Positions 1 to 8,098 of a stretch of 8,747 nucleotides of DNA are shown here, in pieces. The notes beneath the pieces are model-generated. The model ran no database searches. It was not told where the DNA came from and saw only the letters and a list, made by a program, of their open reading frames with translations. Source of the DNA: an uncultured Mucispirillum sp. (lineage in GTDB: Bacteria > Chrysiogenota > Deferribacteres > Deferribacterales > Mucispirillaceae). The stretch spans positions 1-8,747 of the forward strand of contig CAMEZN010000051.1 of the NCBI GenBank assembly GCA_945947845.1, written 5' to 3'. The position numbers and the translations under genes are program-made. The stretch's first letter is position 1. Each line of letters starts with the position of its first letter.

Positions 1-750
1 GATACCAACGATTTCAACTTCTTCACCAACTTTAATAACACCACGTTCAACACGACCAGTAACAACTGTACCACGGCCAGAGATAGAGAAAACATCTTCA
101 ATTGGCATTAAGAATGGTAAATCAACAGCTCTTTCTGGAGTTGGAATGTATGCATCTAATGCAGCTAATAAGTCCCAAATAGGTTTAGTTAAAGTTTCAT
201 CAGTTGGGTTTTCTAATGCTTTTAAAGCAGAACCTTTGATGATTGGAGTGTCATCACCAGGGAATTCGTATGAAGATAATAATTCTCTGATTTCCATTTC
301 AACAAGTTCTAAAAGTTCTTCATCATCAACCATATCACATTTGTTCATGAAAACTATGATGTATGGAACACCAACTTGACGAGCAAGAAGAATGTGTTCA
401 CGAGTTTGTGGCATAGGGCCATCAGCAGCAGAAACAACTAATATAGCACCGTCCATCTGAGCAGCACCAGTAATCATGTTTTTAACATAGTCGGCGTGTC
501 CTGGGCAGTCTACGTGTGCATAGTGGCGAGTTTCTGATTCATATTCAACGTGGCTTGTAGCAATTGTAATACCGCGTTCTCTTTCTTCTGGAGCTTTGTC
601 AATATTTGCATAATCTACGAAAGATGCAAGACCTTTTTGAGATAATACATTTGTTAAAGCAGCAGTTAATGTTGTTTTACCGTGGTCAACGTGTCCGATT
701 GTTCCAACGTTAACGTGTGGTTTTTTTCTTTCAAATTTTTGTTTAGCCAT
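1..750 (-). CDS. tuf: Elongation factor Tu (N-terminal 250 residues; gene runs off the window)
   Basis: EF-Tu is the GTPase that delivers aminoacyl-tRNA to the ribosomal A site. The start is ATG at 748-750, preceded by a strong GGAGG at 758-762 (GGAGGAATAAATC then ATG). The 250 codons visible begin [21 protein letters not shown]-domain motifs are intact: P-loop GHVDHGKT at residues 19-26, switch I RGITI at about 59-63, DCPGH at 81-85 with the catalytic His85, and NKCD at 136-139. The start of domain II ([13 protein letters not shown]) is seen at about 226-238. Full-length EF-Tu is usually 395-400 residues, so roughly the last 145 are missing because the window ends, not because the gene is broken. 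It is the last visible gene of the str operon, 21 nt after the fusA stop. Whether a second tuf copy exists cannot be told here. Confidence 0.98.
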   Translation of the reverse strand, partial: MAKQKFERKKPHVNVGTIGHVDHGKTTLTAALTNVLSQKGLASFVDYANIDKAPEERERGITIATSHVEYESETRHYAHVDCPGHADYVKNMITGAAQMDGAILVVSAADGPMPQTREHILLARQVGVPYIIVFMNKCDMVDDEELLELVEMEIRELLSSYEFPGDDTPIIKGSALKALENPTDETLTKPIWDLLAALDAYIPTPERAVDLPFLMPIEDVFSISGRGTVVTGRVERGVIKVGEEVEIVGI

Positions 751-771
751 GATTTATTCCTCCAAATCTTA

Positions 772-2850
772 TTAATTTCTTGATTTTATAATTTCTTCTG
801 CAATATTTGCAGGTACTTCTTCATAATGGTCAAACTGCATAGTATAAGTTGCACGACCTTGTGTGATAGAACGTAATTCTGTTGAGTAACCAAACATTTG
901 TTTTAATGGAACCATTGCATTAATAACTTGTGCATTACCTTGAACATTCATACCTTCTATTCTACCACGTCTAGAACTTAAATCGCCCATTACATCACCC
1001 ATGTATTCATCAGGGGTAACAACTTCAACTTTCATAATTGGCTCTAAAAGAACAGGAGAAGCTTGTTTCATACCATCTTTAAATGCCATAGATGCTGCGA
1101 TTTTAAATGCCATTTCGTTAGAGTCAACTTCGTGGAAAGAACCATCAAATACAGTAACTTTAAAGTCAACAACAGGGTATCCTGCAACAATACCATTTTC
1201 CATAGCTTCTGTAACACCTTTTTCAATAGCTGGAATATATTCTTTTGGTATTGCACCACCAACGATTTTATTTTCAAATTCAAAACCAGCACCCGGTTCA
1301 AGTGGAGTCATTTCTAACCAGCAGTGGCCATAGTTACCTTTACCACCTGATTGTTTAATATATTTACCCTCAGTTTTAACTGCTTTACGGAATGTTTCAC
1401 GGTAAGCAACTTGTGGGTTACCAATATTAGCTTCTACTTTAAACTCTCTTTTTAAACGGTCAACAATGATTTCAAGGTGAAGTTCACCCATACCTGAAAT
1501 AACTGTCTGGCCAGTTTCTTCATCAACTCTTACTCTAAAAGATGGGTCCTCAGAAGCAAGTTTGCCTAATGCAACAGAAAGTTTATCTTGGTCTGCTTTT
1601 GTTTTTGGCTCAATAGCAATAGATATAACTGGCTCTGGAAATTCCATAGCTTCTAATATAATTGGGCTTTTTTCATCACAAAGAGTATCGCCTGTTGTAG
1701 TGAATTTAAGACCAACTGTTGCACAAATATCACCTGCACGGATTTCTTTTATTTCTTCCCTTTTATTAGAGTGCATTTTTAAGAGACGGCCTATACGTTC
1801 TTTTTTATCCTTAGTAGAGTTAAGAACATAGTTACCTGCTTCAAATACACCAGAATAAACACGGAAATATGCAAGCTGTCCCATATATGGGTCAGTCATA
1901 ATTTTAAATGCTAATGCAGCAAATGGTATATCATCACTTGCTTCACGAGTTTCTTCTGCACCTGTTTCTGGGTTAACACCAGTAATAGCAGGAATATCAA
2001 GTGGTGATGGAAGATAATCAACTACTGCATCAAGAAGTTTTTGTATACCTTTATATTTAAAAGCTGTTCCGCATAATACAGGGTTAAACTGTAATGCACA
2101 TGTTCCTTTACGAAGTGCAGATTTAATTTCATCATTAGTGATTTCTCCGCCTTCAAGGTATCTTTCCATAAGAACTTCATCAGCTTCAACTGCTGTTTCT
2201 ATCATTTTAGCACGATATTCAGCAGCTTTATCTTTAAGGTCAGCAGGAATTTCTACTTCCTTATATTTCATACCAAAGTCGCCTTCAACATCCCAAATGT
2301 AGCCTTTCATTTCTATTAAGTCTACAACACCTTGGAATTTATCTTCTGCACCTATTGGTATTTGAATTGCAACAGGTGTAGCACCAAGTCTGTCATTCAT
2401 CATTTCAAGAACACGGTAGAAGTTAGCACCAGTTCTATCCATTTTGTTTACGAATGCAACTCTTGGAACTTTATATTTATCAGCTTGTCTCCAAACTGTT
2501 TCAGACTGCGGCTGAACACCAGCAACTGCACAGAATACACCAACTGCACCATCTAATACTTTAAGTGAACGTTCAACTTCAATTGTAAAGTCAACGTGTC
2601 CCGGAGTATCAATAATATTAATAACATAGTCTTTCCAGAAGCATTGTGTAGTAGCAGAAGTAATTGTAATACCTCTTTCTCTTTCCTGCTCCATCCAGTC
2701 CATAGTAGCTGCGCCATCATGAACCTCACCGATTTTATAGTTAACACCAGTGTAGTAAAGAATACGTTCAGTTGTAGTAGTTTTACCAGCATCAATGTGA
2801 GCCATGATACCAATATTTCTTTGTAAATCTAAAGATTTTGCTCTTGCCAC
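772..2850 (-). CDS. fusA: Elongation factor G (EF-G), translocation GTPase
   Basis: EF-G catalyses GTP-driven translocation of tRNA and mRNA and, with ribosome recycling factor, splits post-termination ribosomes. The 692-residue product matches the usual length. Motifs seen: P-loop AHIDAGKT at 17-24, switch I RGITI at 59-63, DTPGH at 81-85 with catalytic His85, NKMD at 135-138, the domain III stretch [10 protein letters not shown] at 451-460, domain [11 protein letters not shown] at 501-509 and [10 protein letters not shown] at 531-540, the decoding-centre loop His573 (FHEVDSNE), and domain V from about 604 (EPIMKVEV) through [10 protein letters not shown]. The start codon is GTG (2848-2850) with AGGAG at 2857-2861, six bases upstream. 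The next in-frame ATG (Met16) would cut into the G domain. The gene lies 15 nt after rpsG and 21 nt before tuf, the classical str order. The sequence looks like the canonical, fully motif-complete EF-G rather than a divergent paralogue. Confidence 0.98.
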   Translation of the reverse strand: MARAKSLDLQRNIGIMAHIDAGKTTTTERILYYTGVNYKIGEVHDGAATMDWMEQERERGITITSATTQCFWKDYVINIIDTPGHVDFTIEVERSLKVLDGAVGVFCAVAGVQPQSETVWRQADKYKVPRVAFVNKMDRTGANFYRVLEMMNDRLGATPVAIQIPIGAEDKFQGVVDLIEMKGYIWDVEGDFGMKYKEVEIPADLKDKAAEYRAKMIETAVEADEVLMERYLEGGEITNDEIKSALRKGTCALQFNPVLCGTAFKYKGIQKLLDAVVDYLPSPLDIPAITGVNPETGAEETREASDDIPFAALAFKIMTDPYMGQLAYFRVYSGVFEAGNYVLNSTKDKKERIGRLLKMHSNKREEIKEIRAGDICATVGLKFTTTGDTLCDEKSPIILEAMEFPEPVISIAIEPKTKADQDKLSVALGKLASEDPSFRVRVDEETGQTVISGMGELHLEIIVDRLKREFKVEANIGNPQVAYRETFRKAVKTEGKYIKQSGGKGNYGHCWLEMTPLEPGAGFEFENKIVGGAIPKEYIPAIEKGVTEAMENGIVAGYPVVDFKVTVFDGSFHEVDSNEMAFKIAASMAFKDGMKQASPVLLEPIMKVEVVTPDEYMGDVMGDLSSRRGRIEGMNVQGNAQVINAMVPLKQMFGYSTELRSITQGRATYTMQFDHYEEVPANIAEEIIKSRN

Positions 2851-2865
2851 AACAAACTCCTGTTA

Positions 2866-3336
<471 letters not shown>

Positions 3337-3349
3337 TTATATTCCTCTC

Positions 3350-3721
3350 TTATTTAGGCCTTTTAGCACCGTATTTAGAACGGCTTTTTTTCCTGTTTGC
3401 AACACCAGCTGTATCTAATGCGCCACGAATAACTTTGTAACGAACACCTGGTAAGTCTCTTACCCTTCCACCACGAACAAGAACAACTGAGTGCTCTTGA
3501 AGGTTATGGCCGATACCTGGGATATAAGCTGTTACCACAATACCATTTGTTAAACGAACCCTTGCAACTTTTCTTAAAGCTGAGTTAGGTTTTTTAGGTG
3601 TTGTGGTATAAACACGAACACACACTCCACGCCTTTGTGGGTTTGCTTGTAATGCCGGAGATTTAGTCTTTTTAATCATTTCCATACGACCAAATCTAAC
3701 TAACTGATTAAGAGTCGGCAA
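3350..3721 (-). CDS. rpsL: 30S ribosomal protein S12 (TTG start; Arg at the Lys88 position)
   Basis: S12 sits in the 30S decoding centre and controls fidelity. The 123-residue product has the usual N terminus ([11 protein letters not shown]), the loop [14 protein letters not shown] at about 40-53 with the conserved Lys43-Lys44, [17 protein letters not shown] at 71-87, and the C-terminal [10 protein letters not shown]. The start is TTG (3719-3721), fixed by the family N terminus and by GGAGGTG at 3726-3732, four bases upstream. The first in-frame ATG (codon 13) would remove conserved residues. The loop reads [11 protein letters not shown], with codon AGA at residue 88. Most bacteria have Lys there, and Lys88-to-Arg (Lys87 in mature E. 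coli numbering) is a known streptomycin-resistance substitution. Lys43 is wild type. It is the first gene of the operon, behind a leader of about 170 nt. Confidence 0.97.
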   Translation of the reverse strand: MPTLNQLVRFGRMEMIKKTKSPALQANPQRRGVCVRVYTTTPKKPNSALRKVARVRLTNGIVVTAYIPGIGHNLQEHSVVLVRGGRVRDLPGVRYKVIRGALDTAGVANRKKSRSKYGAKRPK

Positions 3722-3893
3722 AGAACACCTCCAATAAAATTATGGTCTTAGACCATGAATGTATTTATTTATTAAAATTTTTCTGCCTCTAAAAAAGCAA
3801 TTTTAATTTTTCATTAGTAACTTAGCTTGTCGGAAACTCCCCTTTTATGATAAAGGCATGATAAGCCCGGCGGTTTGTTTCCATCATTTAGTC
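3722..3893 (-). promoter_or_regulatory. 5' leader of the str operon mRNA
   Basis: From the predicted transcription start near 3893 to the rpsL TTG there are about 170 untranslated bases, long for a ribosomal-protein operon with no other content. The first 60 (3831-3890) contain 26 G/C by count, in sharp contrast to the A/T-dominated flanks. The block GGAAAC (3877-3882) is complementary to GTTTCC (3832-3837) and encloses about 39 bases, including a repeated TTATCAT and the short complementary blocks CCTTT and AAAGG. A 22-codon open frame starting with ATGATG spans 3822-3887. Downstream the leader is A/T-rich until the palindrome at 3742-3756. This looks like a candidate autoregulatory ribosomal-protein leader, but I recognise no named RNA family. 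Confidence 0.5.
3742..3756 (-). promoter_or_regulatory. Perfect palindrome just upstream of the rpsL ribosome-binding site
   Basis: ATGGTCT and AGACCAT form 7-bp arms around one central base. As RNA the same bases give a 6-bp stem, AUGGUC/GACCAU, with a UAA loop. It ends nine bases before the rpsL Shine-Dalgarno GGAGGTG. It could be a DNA operator or an RNA hairpin influencing ribosome loading. No known binding site is recognised, so the symmetry is seen but its function is inferred. Confidence 0.45.
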
Positions 3894-3899
3894 AGGCAT

Positions 3900-3927
3900 A
3901 TTATATCATATTAAACAAAAATGCAAG
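3900..3927 (-). promoter_or_regulatory. str operon promoter (extended -10)
   Basis: On the minus strand the -10 hexamer is a perfect TATAAT (3900-3905), preceded by TGA (3906-3908), which gives the extended -10 form TGnTATAAT. A weak -35, read as TTGCAT (3921-3926, 15-bp spacer) or CTTGCA (3922-3927, 16-bp spacer), lies upstream. Initiation is expected around 3892-3894. The extended -10 would compensate for the poor -35. It is the best promoter in the 371-nt gap between rpsL and the chemoreceptor gene. The remaining stretch 3928-4033 is almost entirely A/T, and I see no gene in it. Confidence 0.65.
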
Positions 3928-4033
3928 TATTTTTTTATAAATAATTTTTCTTTTCTTATAATAAATACAAATATATCATATAAAAAATATTTTATACTTC
4001 CATTTCTTTAAATTATATAAAAATTACAGCATA

Positions 4034-4067
4034 TAAAAAAACTGCCAGCTTATTAAAACTGGCAGTT
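4034..4067 (-). terminator. Rho-independent terminator of the chemoreceptor gene
   Basis: On the minus strand AACTGCCAG (4059-4067) and CTGGCAGTT (4040-4048) make a perfect 9-bp stem around a 10-base loop. A run of seven T residues overlaps the end of the stem (4034-4040). It starts 25 bases after the chemoreceptor stop codon and insulates the downstream str promoter. On the plus strand there is no T tract after the stem, so it is unidirectional. Confidence 0.9.
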
Positions 4068-4092
4068 ATATGCAAAAAATATCCAGCTCAAT

Positions 4093-6096
4093 CTATATTT
4101 TTTTCATATTAGCATCTTCTAAAATATTTGCTGCAATAGTATCAACATTATTTGTAATAGTATTTGTTGTCTCAACTATCTCCATATTAGACTGCACAAC
4201 TTTTTCATGCTCTTTTACATTAGTTATTATAACATTAATGCTTTCTATCTGGCTTTTAATAGCTGTATCCATACTAGTAATACTATCAGTAAGTGTATGA
4301 ATACTTGATTCAATTTCTGAAAGTGAATGAGATGTTCTATCTGCAAGTTTAGAAACTTCCTGAGCTACAACAGCAAAGCCTCTTCCTGCTTCACCAGCTC
4401 TTGCAGCTTCAATTGAAGCATTAAGTGCCAGCAGGTTTGTCTGCTCTGCAATCTCCCTAATAATATAAATAATTTCTTTTATAGAATCAGCCTGCTGAGA
4501 AACATCAAAAGTTTTAGCAGATACCACATTTACAGATTCTTTTAAGCTGTCCATGCCATAAACTGTTTCTTCAAGCGATGCACTTTGTTCTGCACTTGAT
4601 GAAGATAATGTGTGCATAGCTTCTTTTAAATTAGTTGTTTGAGAAACCAAGCTGTTTGCAAAACTTGTAGACTGTTTAAGCATAGAACGAATTTCATCAG
4701 CTAGTTTATTAATTGCAACCTCTATACTTCCAGAAGCATTAGGTATATCTGCTGTAAAATTTAATGTTTTATACTGTTCTACAACATTTAAAATAACATT
4801 TAAATCATTGCCTACACTATTTTGCAGTGCATTTATAATTTCCTGAAATATAGCTTTTAACTCCATAAGCTGCTGATTACTAGTGCTACTTGTAATAACC
4901 TGAGATAAATTACCTTCTTTAACATATTTACCAGCTGTAATAATTTCATCAATCAATTGATTATCCTGCACAAATGTTTTATTTATCTGCTCAATATTAT
5001 AGTTAATCATATCAGCCATTTTACTAAATTCATCAGTTGAGTTTACCTTAATTAACTCAATATCTGTTTTTTCATGATTTAAGTATTTAAAAAATTCACC
5101 TAATCCTTTTACAATCACTTTTAAATTATTTAGAAAATAACTGATAATAAATGCAAGTGCTGCTACTATGATTAATACAAACAGAATAATAACTCCTATT
5201 TGTTTTATAAGTATCCTGTTAAAAAGTGAATCATAATCATTCATAGAGTTACTAGAACATACAAGCCAGTTATATCTGTCTGTTTTCATACACATAGTTA
5301 AATATATCTGCCCGTTATAATTATCATGGAAAAGCTCAGTAGGTTTATTTATACTAGACTGTGCCTGATTGACAAATCTATCATAAACTTCTTTATAAGA
5401 ATGGTTATCATTCATAATAAATTCTTTATCATAATGTGATACAATATTATTTTCTTTATCAAATAATATTATACTGCTTGAATCACTAGTCCTAAGCCCA
5501 TTTATTATCTGCTGTAACTGCTCTAAATAAATATTTGCACCAACAACTGCTACAAATTCGTTATTTATAATTACAGGCACATAGGCAGTAGTAATATAAG
5601 TTTTAGTAGTAATATCTATGTATGGTCATGAAAAACCTGCTTTTTTAGTTTCCTTTGCTTCTTTATACCACTGCCTGATTCTTGAATCAAAATTATCATT
5701 TGTCATATTTAATCTAAATGGATTATTACCAGAAATATCATCTGTTTTGATAAGCCTGCCATCACTTTCATAACCTATAAACAGTGCATTAAACTGGGTG
5801 TGTGGAAAAATTTCTTTAATAAATGCTGTCATTTTTTCATCATCTAGCACAACATCTTTTTTAACTGCTGAATTAGTAAATTCAGTTATTGCATCAAGTC
5901 TGTATCCAAAATATTCGTTAATATAGTTGGAAAGTGATATTATACTTTCTTCCTTACCACTGCTTAAACCTGTTATTATGCTTGATTTTGAGTCTGAATA
6001 TGAGATAACACATAATACACTAAAACATACTAAAATTATAATAAATACAAGAAAAGATATTTTCCTTACAACACTTGCCCTAATATAATTAATCAT
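4093..6096 (-). pseudogene. Methyl-accepting chemotaxis protein, interrupted by one in-frame TGA
   Basis: This is a transmembrane chemoreceptor that would signal to CheA/CheW. The start is ATG at 6094-6096 behind GGGAGGGAG (GGAGG at 6104-6108, spacing 7). The reading is 667 codons long, a normal size, and codon 157 is TGA. Layout: TM1 at about 13-33; a periplasmic dCache-type domain from about 34 to 299, with R141-x-W143-Y144 and, after the stop, PYID at 158-161; TM2 at about 300-322 ([20 protein letters not shown]); a HAMP-like linker; a coiled-coil methylation region with [15 protein letters not shown]; and the invariant tip [20 protein letters not shown] near 548-567. There is no C-terminal CheR-binding pentapeptide; the protein ends NMKKI before TAG. 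The sequence from TGA to the first downstream GTG stays open and homologous, so one base accounts for the break. As read, only a 156-residue membrane-anchored fragment is made. The interpretation as one gene is firm; whether it is dead, polymorphic or read through is open. Confidence 0.85.
5626..5628 (-). other. In-frame TGA inside the chemoreceptor sensor domain
   Basis: The codons read GGT TTT TCA TGA CCA TAC ATA GAT, that is G F S stop P Y I D. The same frame is open upstream to the ATG at 6096 and downstream to the TAG at 4093. The base after the stop is C, a context in which UGA terminates relatively weakly in E. coli. Single-base sense neighbours include GGA (Gly), TGG (Trp), CGA (Arg) and TCA (Ser). 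Confidence 0.9.
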
Positions 6097-6153
6097 GGTT
6101 CTCCCTCCCATATAGACAAAATCTTGCAAAATGCCTTATATTTATTTTACACT

Positions 6154-6182
6154 ATTATTAACACAATATTCTATATTGTCAA
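6154..6182 (-). promoter_or_regulatory. Chemoreceptor gene promoter
   Basis: On the minus strand there is a perfect -35 TTGACA (6177-6182), a 17-bp spacer and a -10 AATAAT (6154-6159), five of six to consensus. It sits about 58 bp upstream of the ATG at 6096. This is sigma70-like, not the sigma28 form often found before chemotaxis genes. A palindrome covers its spacer and the inner half of the -35. Confidence 0.75.
6163..6179. promoter_or_regulatory. 17-bp palindromic operator candidate in the chemoreceptor promoter
   Basis: ACAATAT and ATATTGT are perfect 7-bp arms around three central bases. The palindrome overlaps the last three bases of the -35 and most of the spacer, the usual place for a repressor site. 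A 13-base match (ACAATATAGAATA) recurs at 6260-6272, about 97 bp upstream centre to centre. I do not recognise the cognate regulator; it is not a Fur, Rex or FNR consensus. Confidence 0.45.
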
Positions 6183-6259
6183 CCAAATAAACAGCATAAC
6201 TTTTTGTGTATAAATATTACTGTGTATTTATAAAATATAATAATGTTAAATTATAAAGC

Positions 6260-6272
6260 ACAATATAGAATA
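6260..6272. repeat. Second partial copy of the promoter palindrome
   Basis: ACAATATAGAATA here is identical over 13 bases to the minus-strand reading of the palindrome at 6163-6179. The last four bases of the second arm differ, so only one half-site is complete. It lies in the 211-nt gap between the transporter stop and the chemoreceptor start. It may be an auxiliary operator, or chance in A/T-rich DNA. Confidence 0.3.
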
Positions 6273-6297
6273 AGTTATTTTAAAAGAAAAATATCTT
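6272..6297 (-). terminator. Weak A/T hairpin after the SulP gene, possible terminator
   Basis: On the minus strand AAGATATTTT and AAAATAACTT pair over ten positions with one mismatch around a six-base loop, ten bases after the transporter stop. The stem is almost all A/T and no clean T tract follows, so termination would be poor. No better terminator is seen before the chemoreceptor promoter, so readthrough transcription from the transporter gene is possible. Confidence 0.25.
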
Positions 6298-6307
6298 GCA
6301 TATTATT

Positions 6308-7987
6308 TTATTTTTTATTTTCTAATATTTCCCTTGTTCTCTCCAATGCTTTATCAATATGGTTTGTAACATTTTCTTCCCCAATCATATCTATAAAATG
6401 CATTTTTTTAAGTGTTGCATAAGGCAGCGGATTAACACCAGATAAAACAAGCTGAGTGCCAGCCTTTTTGCACGTATTATAGAAATTTTCAAGAGCATGT
6501 TCTCCTGTTGCATCTATGGCAGGAACATTTCTCATACGGAGAATAAATACTTTTGGAGTTTTACCTATGTGTTCTAATGTATTAAGCAGCATATCAGCAA
6601 CACCAAAAAAGAATGGTCCGTTAATTTCATAAACTTCTACACCTTCTGGTATTTCTTTATTAGATGTTGCATCTGGGTCTGCAATATCCTGAGCAGTTTC
6701 TTCTGATGCATCAAAATTCATTTTGCTCATACTTGTAACATCGCTCATTCGTTTCATAAAAAGTAATGCAGCAAGCACAACACCAACCTGTACAGCAGCA
6801 GTTAAATCTATTACAATAGTTAATATAAATGTTGTAAGCAGCACAACCACATCGCTTTTTGGCGAGCTGAAAAGGTTTGCCATATTTTTTATACCCATCA
6901 TATCTACAGCCACGACTAAAAGCACACCAGCTAATGCTGCCATTGGTATTATCTCTATTAAAAATGCAAAGAAAAGAATAAATAAACATAAAAATACAGC
7001 ATGTATCATACCAGAAAGTGGAGTAACACCACCTGCCCTTACATTTGTAGCTGTTCTTGCTATTGCTCCAGTTGCTGGAATACAGCCAAAAAATCCGCTT
7101 AAAATATTTGCAACACCCTGACCTACAAGCTCTGTATTTGATTTATGGTGAGAGCCTGTCATACCGTCTGCCACAACTGCAGAAAGAAGTGATTCTATAC
7201 CTGCAAGCAGTGCAATAGTTATGGCAGCAGGAAATAATGCTCTTATTTTTTCAATTGTTACTTCTGGCACTGTAAATGATGGAAATACAGCATTTATCGT
7301 ACCAAACCTGTCACCTATTGTTTCTGCATTTAATCCTAAGAAAAAACACACTGCTGTTGAAATTACTATTGCAACAACATGGGAAGGAATATTTGTAGAC
7401 ATTTTTCTTATAATTAATATAATTAAAACTGTACCTATGCCAATAGCTGCAGAAGATATATTAATAGTAGAAATATTTGAAAAAATACTTATCCATTTAT
7501 CTATAAATTCTGGTGATGCTTCTTGATATGTAAGCCCTAAAAAGTCTTTTATTTGAGAAGAGAAAATAACTACACCAATACCTGCTGTAAACCCTGTTGT
7601 AACAGGATATGGTATAAATTTAATAAAAGAACCAACACGGGCTATTCCTAAAAATATTAATATAATACCTGCCATAATTGTGGCAATAAGCAGTCCATCA
7701 TAACCATGCTGAGCTATTATACCATATATAATAATAACAAATGCACCAGTGGGTCCGCCTATCTGATAACGGCTGCCACCTAAAAAAGAAATAAAAAAAC
7801 CTGCTATTACTGCAGTAAATATACCCTGAGATGGCGTTGCACCACTTGCTATTGCAAAAGCCAGTGCCAAAGGAATTGCCACAATACCAACTGTTATGCC
7901 CGCAAATAAATCTTTTTTAAATATTGTAAAAGAATAGTTTTTAATTACTTCAAAAAAAACTGGAATAAACTTTTCCTTAGATACCAT
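6308..7987 (-). CDS. SulP-family anion transporter with STAS domain
   Basis: This is an inner-membrane carrier of the SulP/SLC26 family, whose bacterial members move sulfate, bicarbonate or dicarboxylates, usually with Na+ or H+. The 559-residue length is typical. From about residue 20 to 412 it is a polytopic membrane domain containing FAGITVGIVAIPLALAFAIA (28-47), GGPTGAF (77-83), GIESLLSAVVADGMTG (263-278), HKSNTELVGQGVANI (281-295) and TGAIARTATNVRAGG (306-320), all strong family signatures. A cytoplasmic STAS domain follows at about 447-553, with the IDATG loop at 491-495. The GIES...DGMTG...HKSNTELVGQG pattern resembles E. coli DauA (YchM), but substrate cannot be read from this sequence. 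ATG is at 7985-7987 with a loosely spaced AGGGG at 7999-8003. No carbonic anhydrase or sulfate-assimilation gene lies beside it, so the context does not help choose a substrate. Confidence 0.93.
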   Translation of the reverse strand: MVSKEKFIPVFFEVIKNYSFTIFKKDLFAGITVGIVAIPLALAFAIASGATPSQGIFTAVIAGFFISFLGGSRYQIGGPTGAFVIIIYGIIAQHGYDGLLIATIMAGIILIFLGIARVGSFIKFIPYPVTTGFTAGIGVVIFSSQIKDFLGLTYQEASPEFIDKWISIFSNISTINISSAAIGIGTVLIILIIRKMSTNIPSHVVAIVISTAVCFFLGLNAETIGDRFGTINAVFPSFTVPEVTIEKIRALFPAAITIALLAGIESLLSAVVADGMTGSHHKSNTELVGQGVANILSGFFGCIPATGAIARTATNVRAGGVTPLSGMIHAVFLCLFILFFAFLIEIIPMAALAGVLLVVAVDMMGIKNMANLFSSPKSDVVVLLTTFILTIVIDLTAAVQVGVVLAALLFMKRMSDVTSMSKMNFDASEETAQDIADPDATSNKEIPEGVEVYEINGPFFFGVADMLLNTLEHIGKTPKVFILRMRNVPAIDATGEHALENFYNTCKKAGTQLVLSGVNPLPYATLKKMHFIDMIGEENVTNHIDKALERTREILENKK

Positions 7988-8024
7988 ATTATTTCTTTCC
8001 CCTGTATTTTTAATTTAAAAAACT

Positions 8025-8053
8025 CATATAATACTTATAGAATAAAATATCAA
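8025..8053 (-). promoter_or_regulatory. Likely SulP transporter promoter
   Basis: On the minus strand TTGATA (8048-8053), a 17-bp spacer and TATATG (8025-8030) match five and four of six consensus bases. Initiation near 8018 would leave a 5' UTR of about 30 bases. The region is so A/T-rich that alternative -10 boxes (for example TATTAT a few bases upstream) are possible. Confidence 0.4.
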
Positions 8054-8085
8054 TAGAAATTAAAAAATATTTTAAATATACGATT

Positions 8086-8098
8086 TTATCATTGATAA
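8086..8098. promoter_or_regulatory. Palindrome over the -35 of the rightward promoter
   Basis: TTATCA and TGATAA form 6-bp arms around one base and cover the -35 TTGATA. ATCATT within it is also mirrored by AATGAT at 8109-8114, next to the -10. The location would suit a repressor, but short A/T palindromes are common here and no regulator is recognised. Confidence 0.3.

Noticed and set aside
146..379. Plus-strand open frame in the EF-Tu region
   Set aside because: It is Ser-rich antisense of tuf and has no supporting features.
1001..2826. Several open frames on the plus strand across fusA
   Set aside because: They are antisense shadows of a highly conserved gene, with no ribosome-binding sites and no recognisable protein character.
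4093..5580. Separate 495-residue chemoreceptor gene starting at GTG 5580
   Set aside because: The GTG is an internal Val of the sensor domain, has no Shine-Dalgarno, and homologous sequence continues upstream to and past the TGA.
5626..5628. TGA as a selenocysteine codon
   Set aside because: The bases after the TGA are A/T-rich with no GC stem-loop of the bacterial SECIS type, and chemoreceptors are not known selenoproteins.
5626..5628. TGA as evidence for a reassigned genetic code
   Set aside because: Long genes such as fusA, the transporter and EF-Tu read cleanly with no in-frame TGA, and the Trp codons checked are TGG.
5626..6129. TTG start at 6129 for the chemoreceptor
   Set aside because: The ATG at 6094-6096 has an excellent Shine-Dalgarno (GGGAGGGAG, spacing about 7) and gives a normal N terminus directly before TM1; the TTG start would translate through that site.
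6723..7526. Plus-strand open frames within the SulP gene
   Set aside because: They overlap conserved transmembrane coding sequence and look like low-complexity mirror translations.
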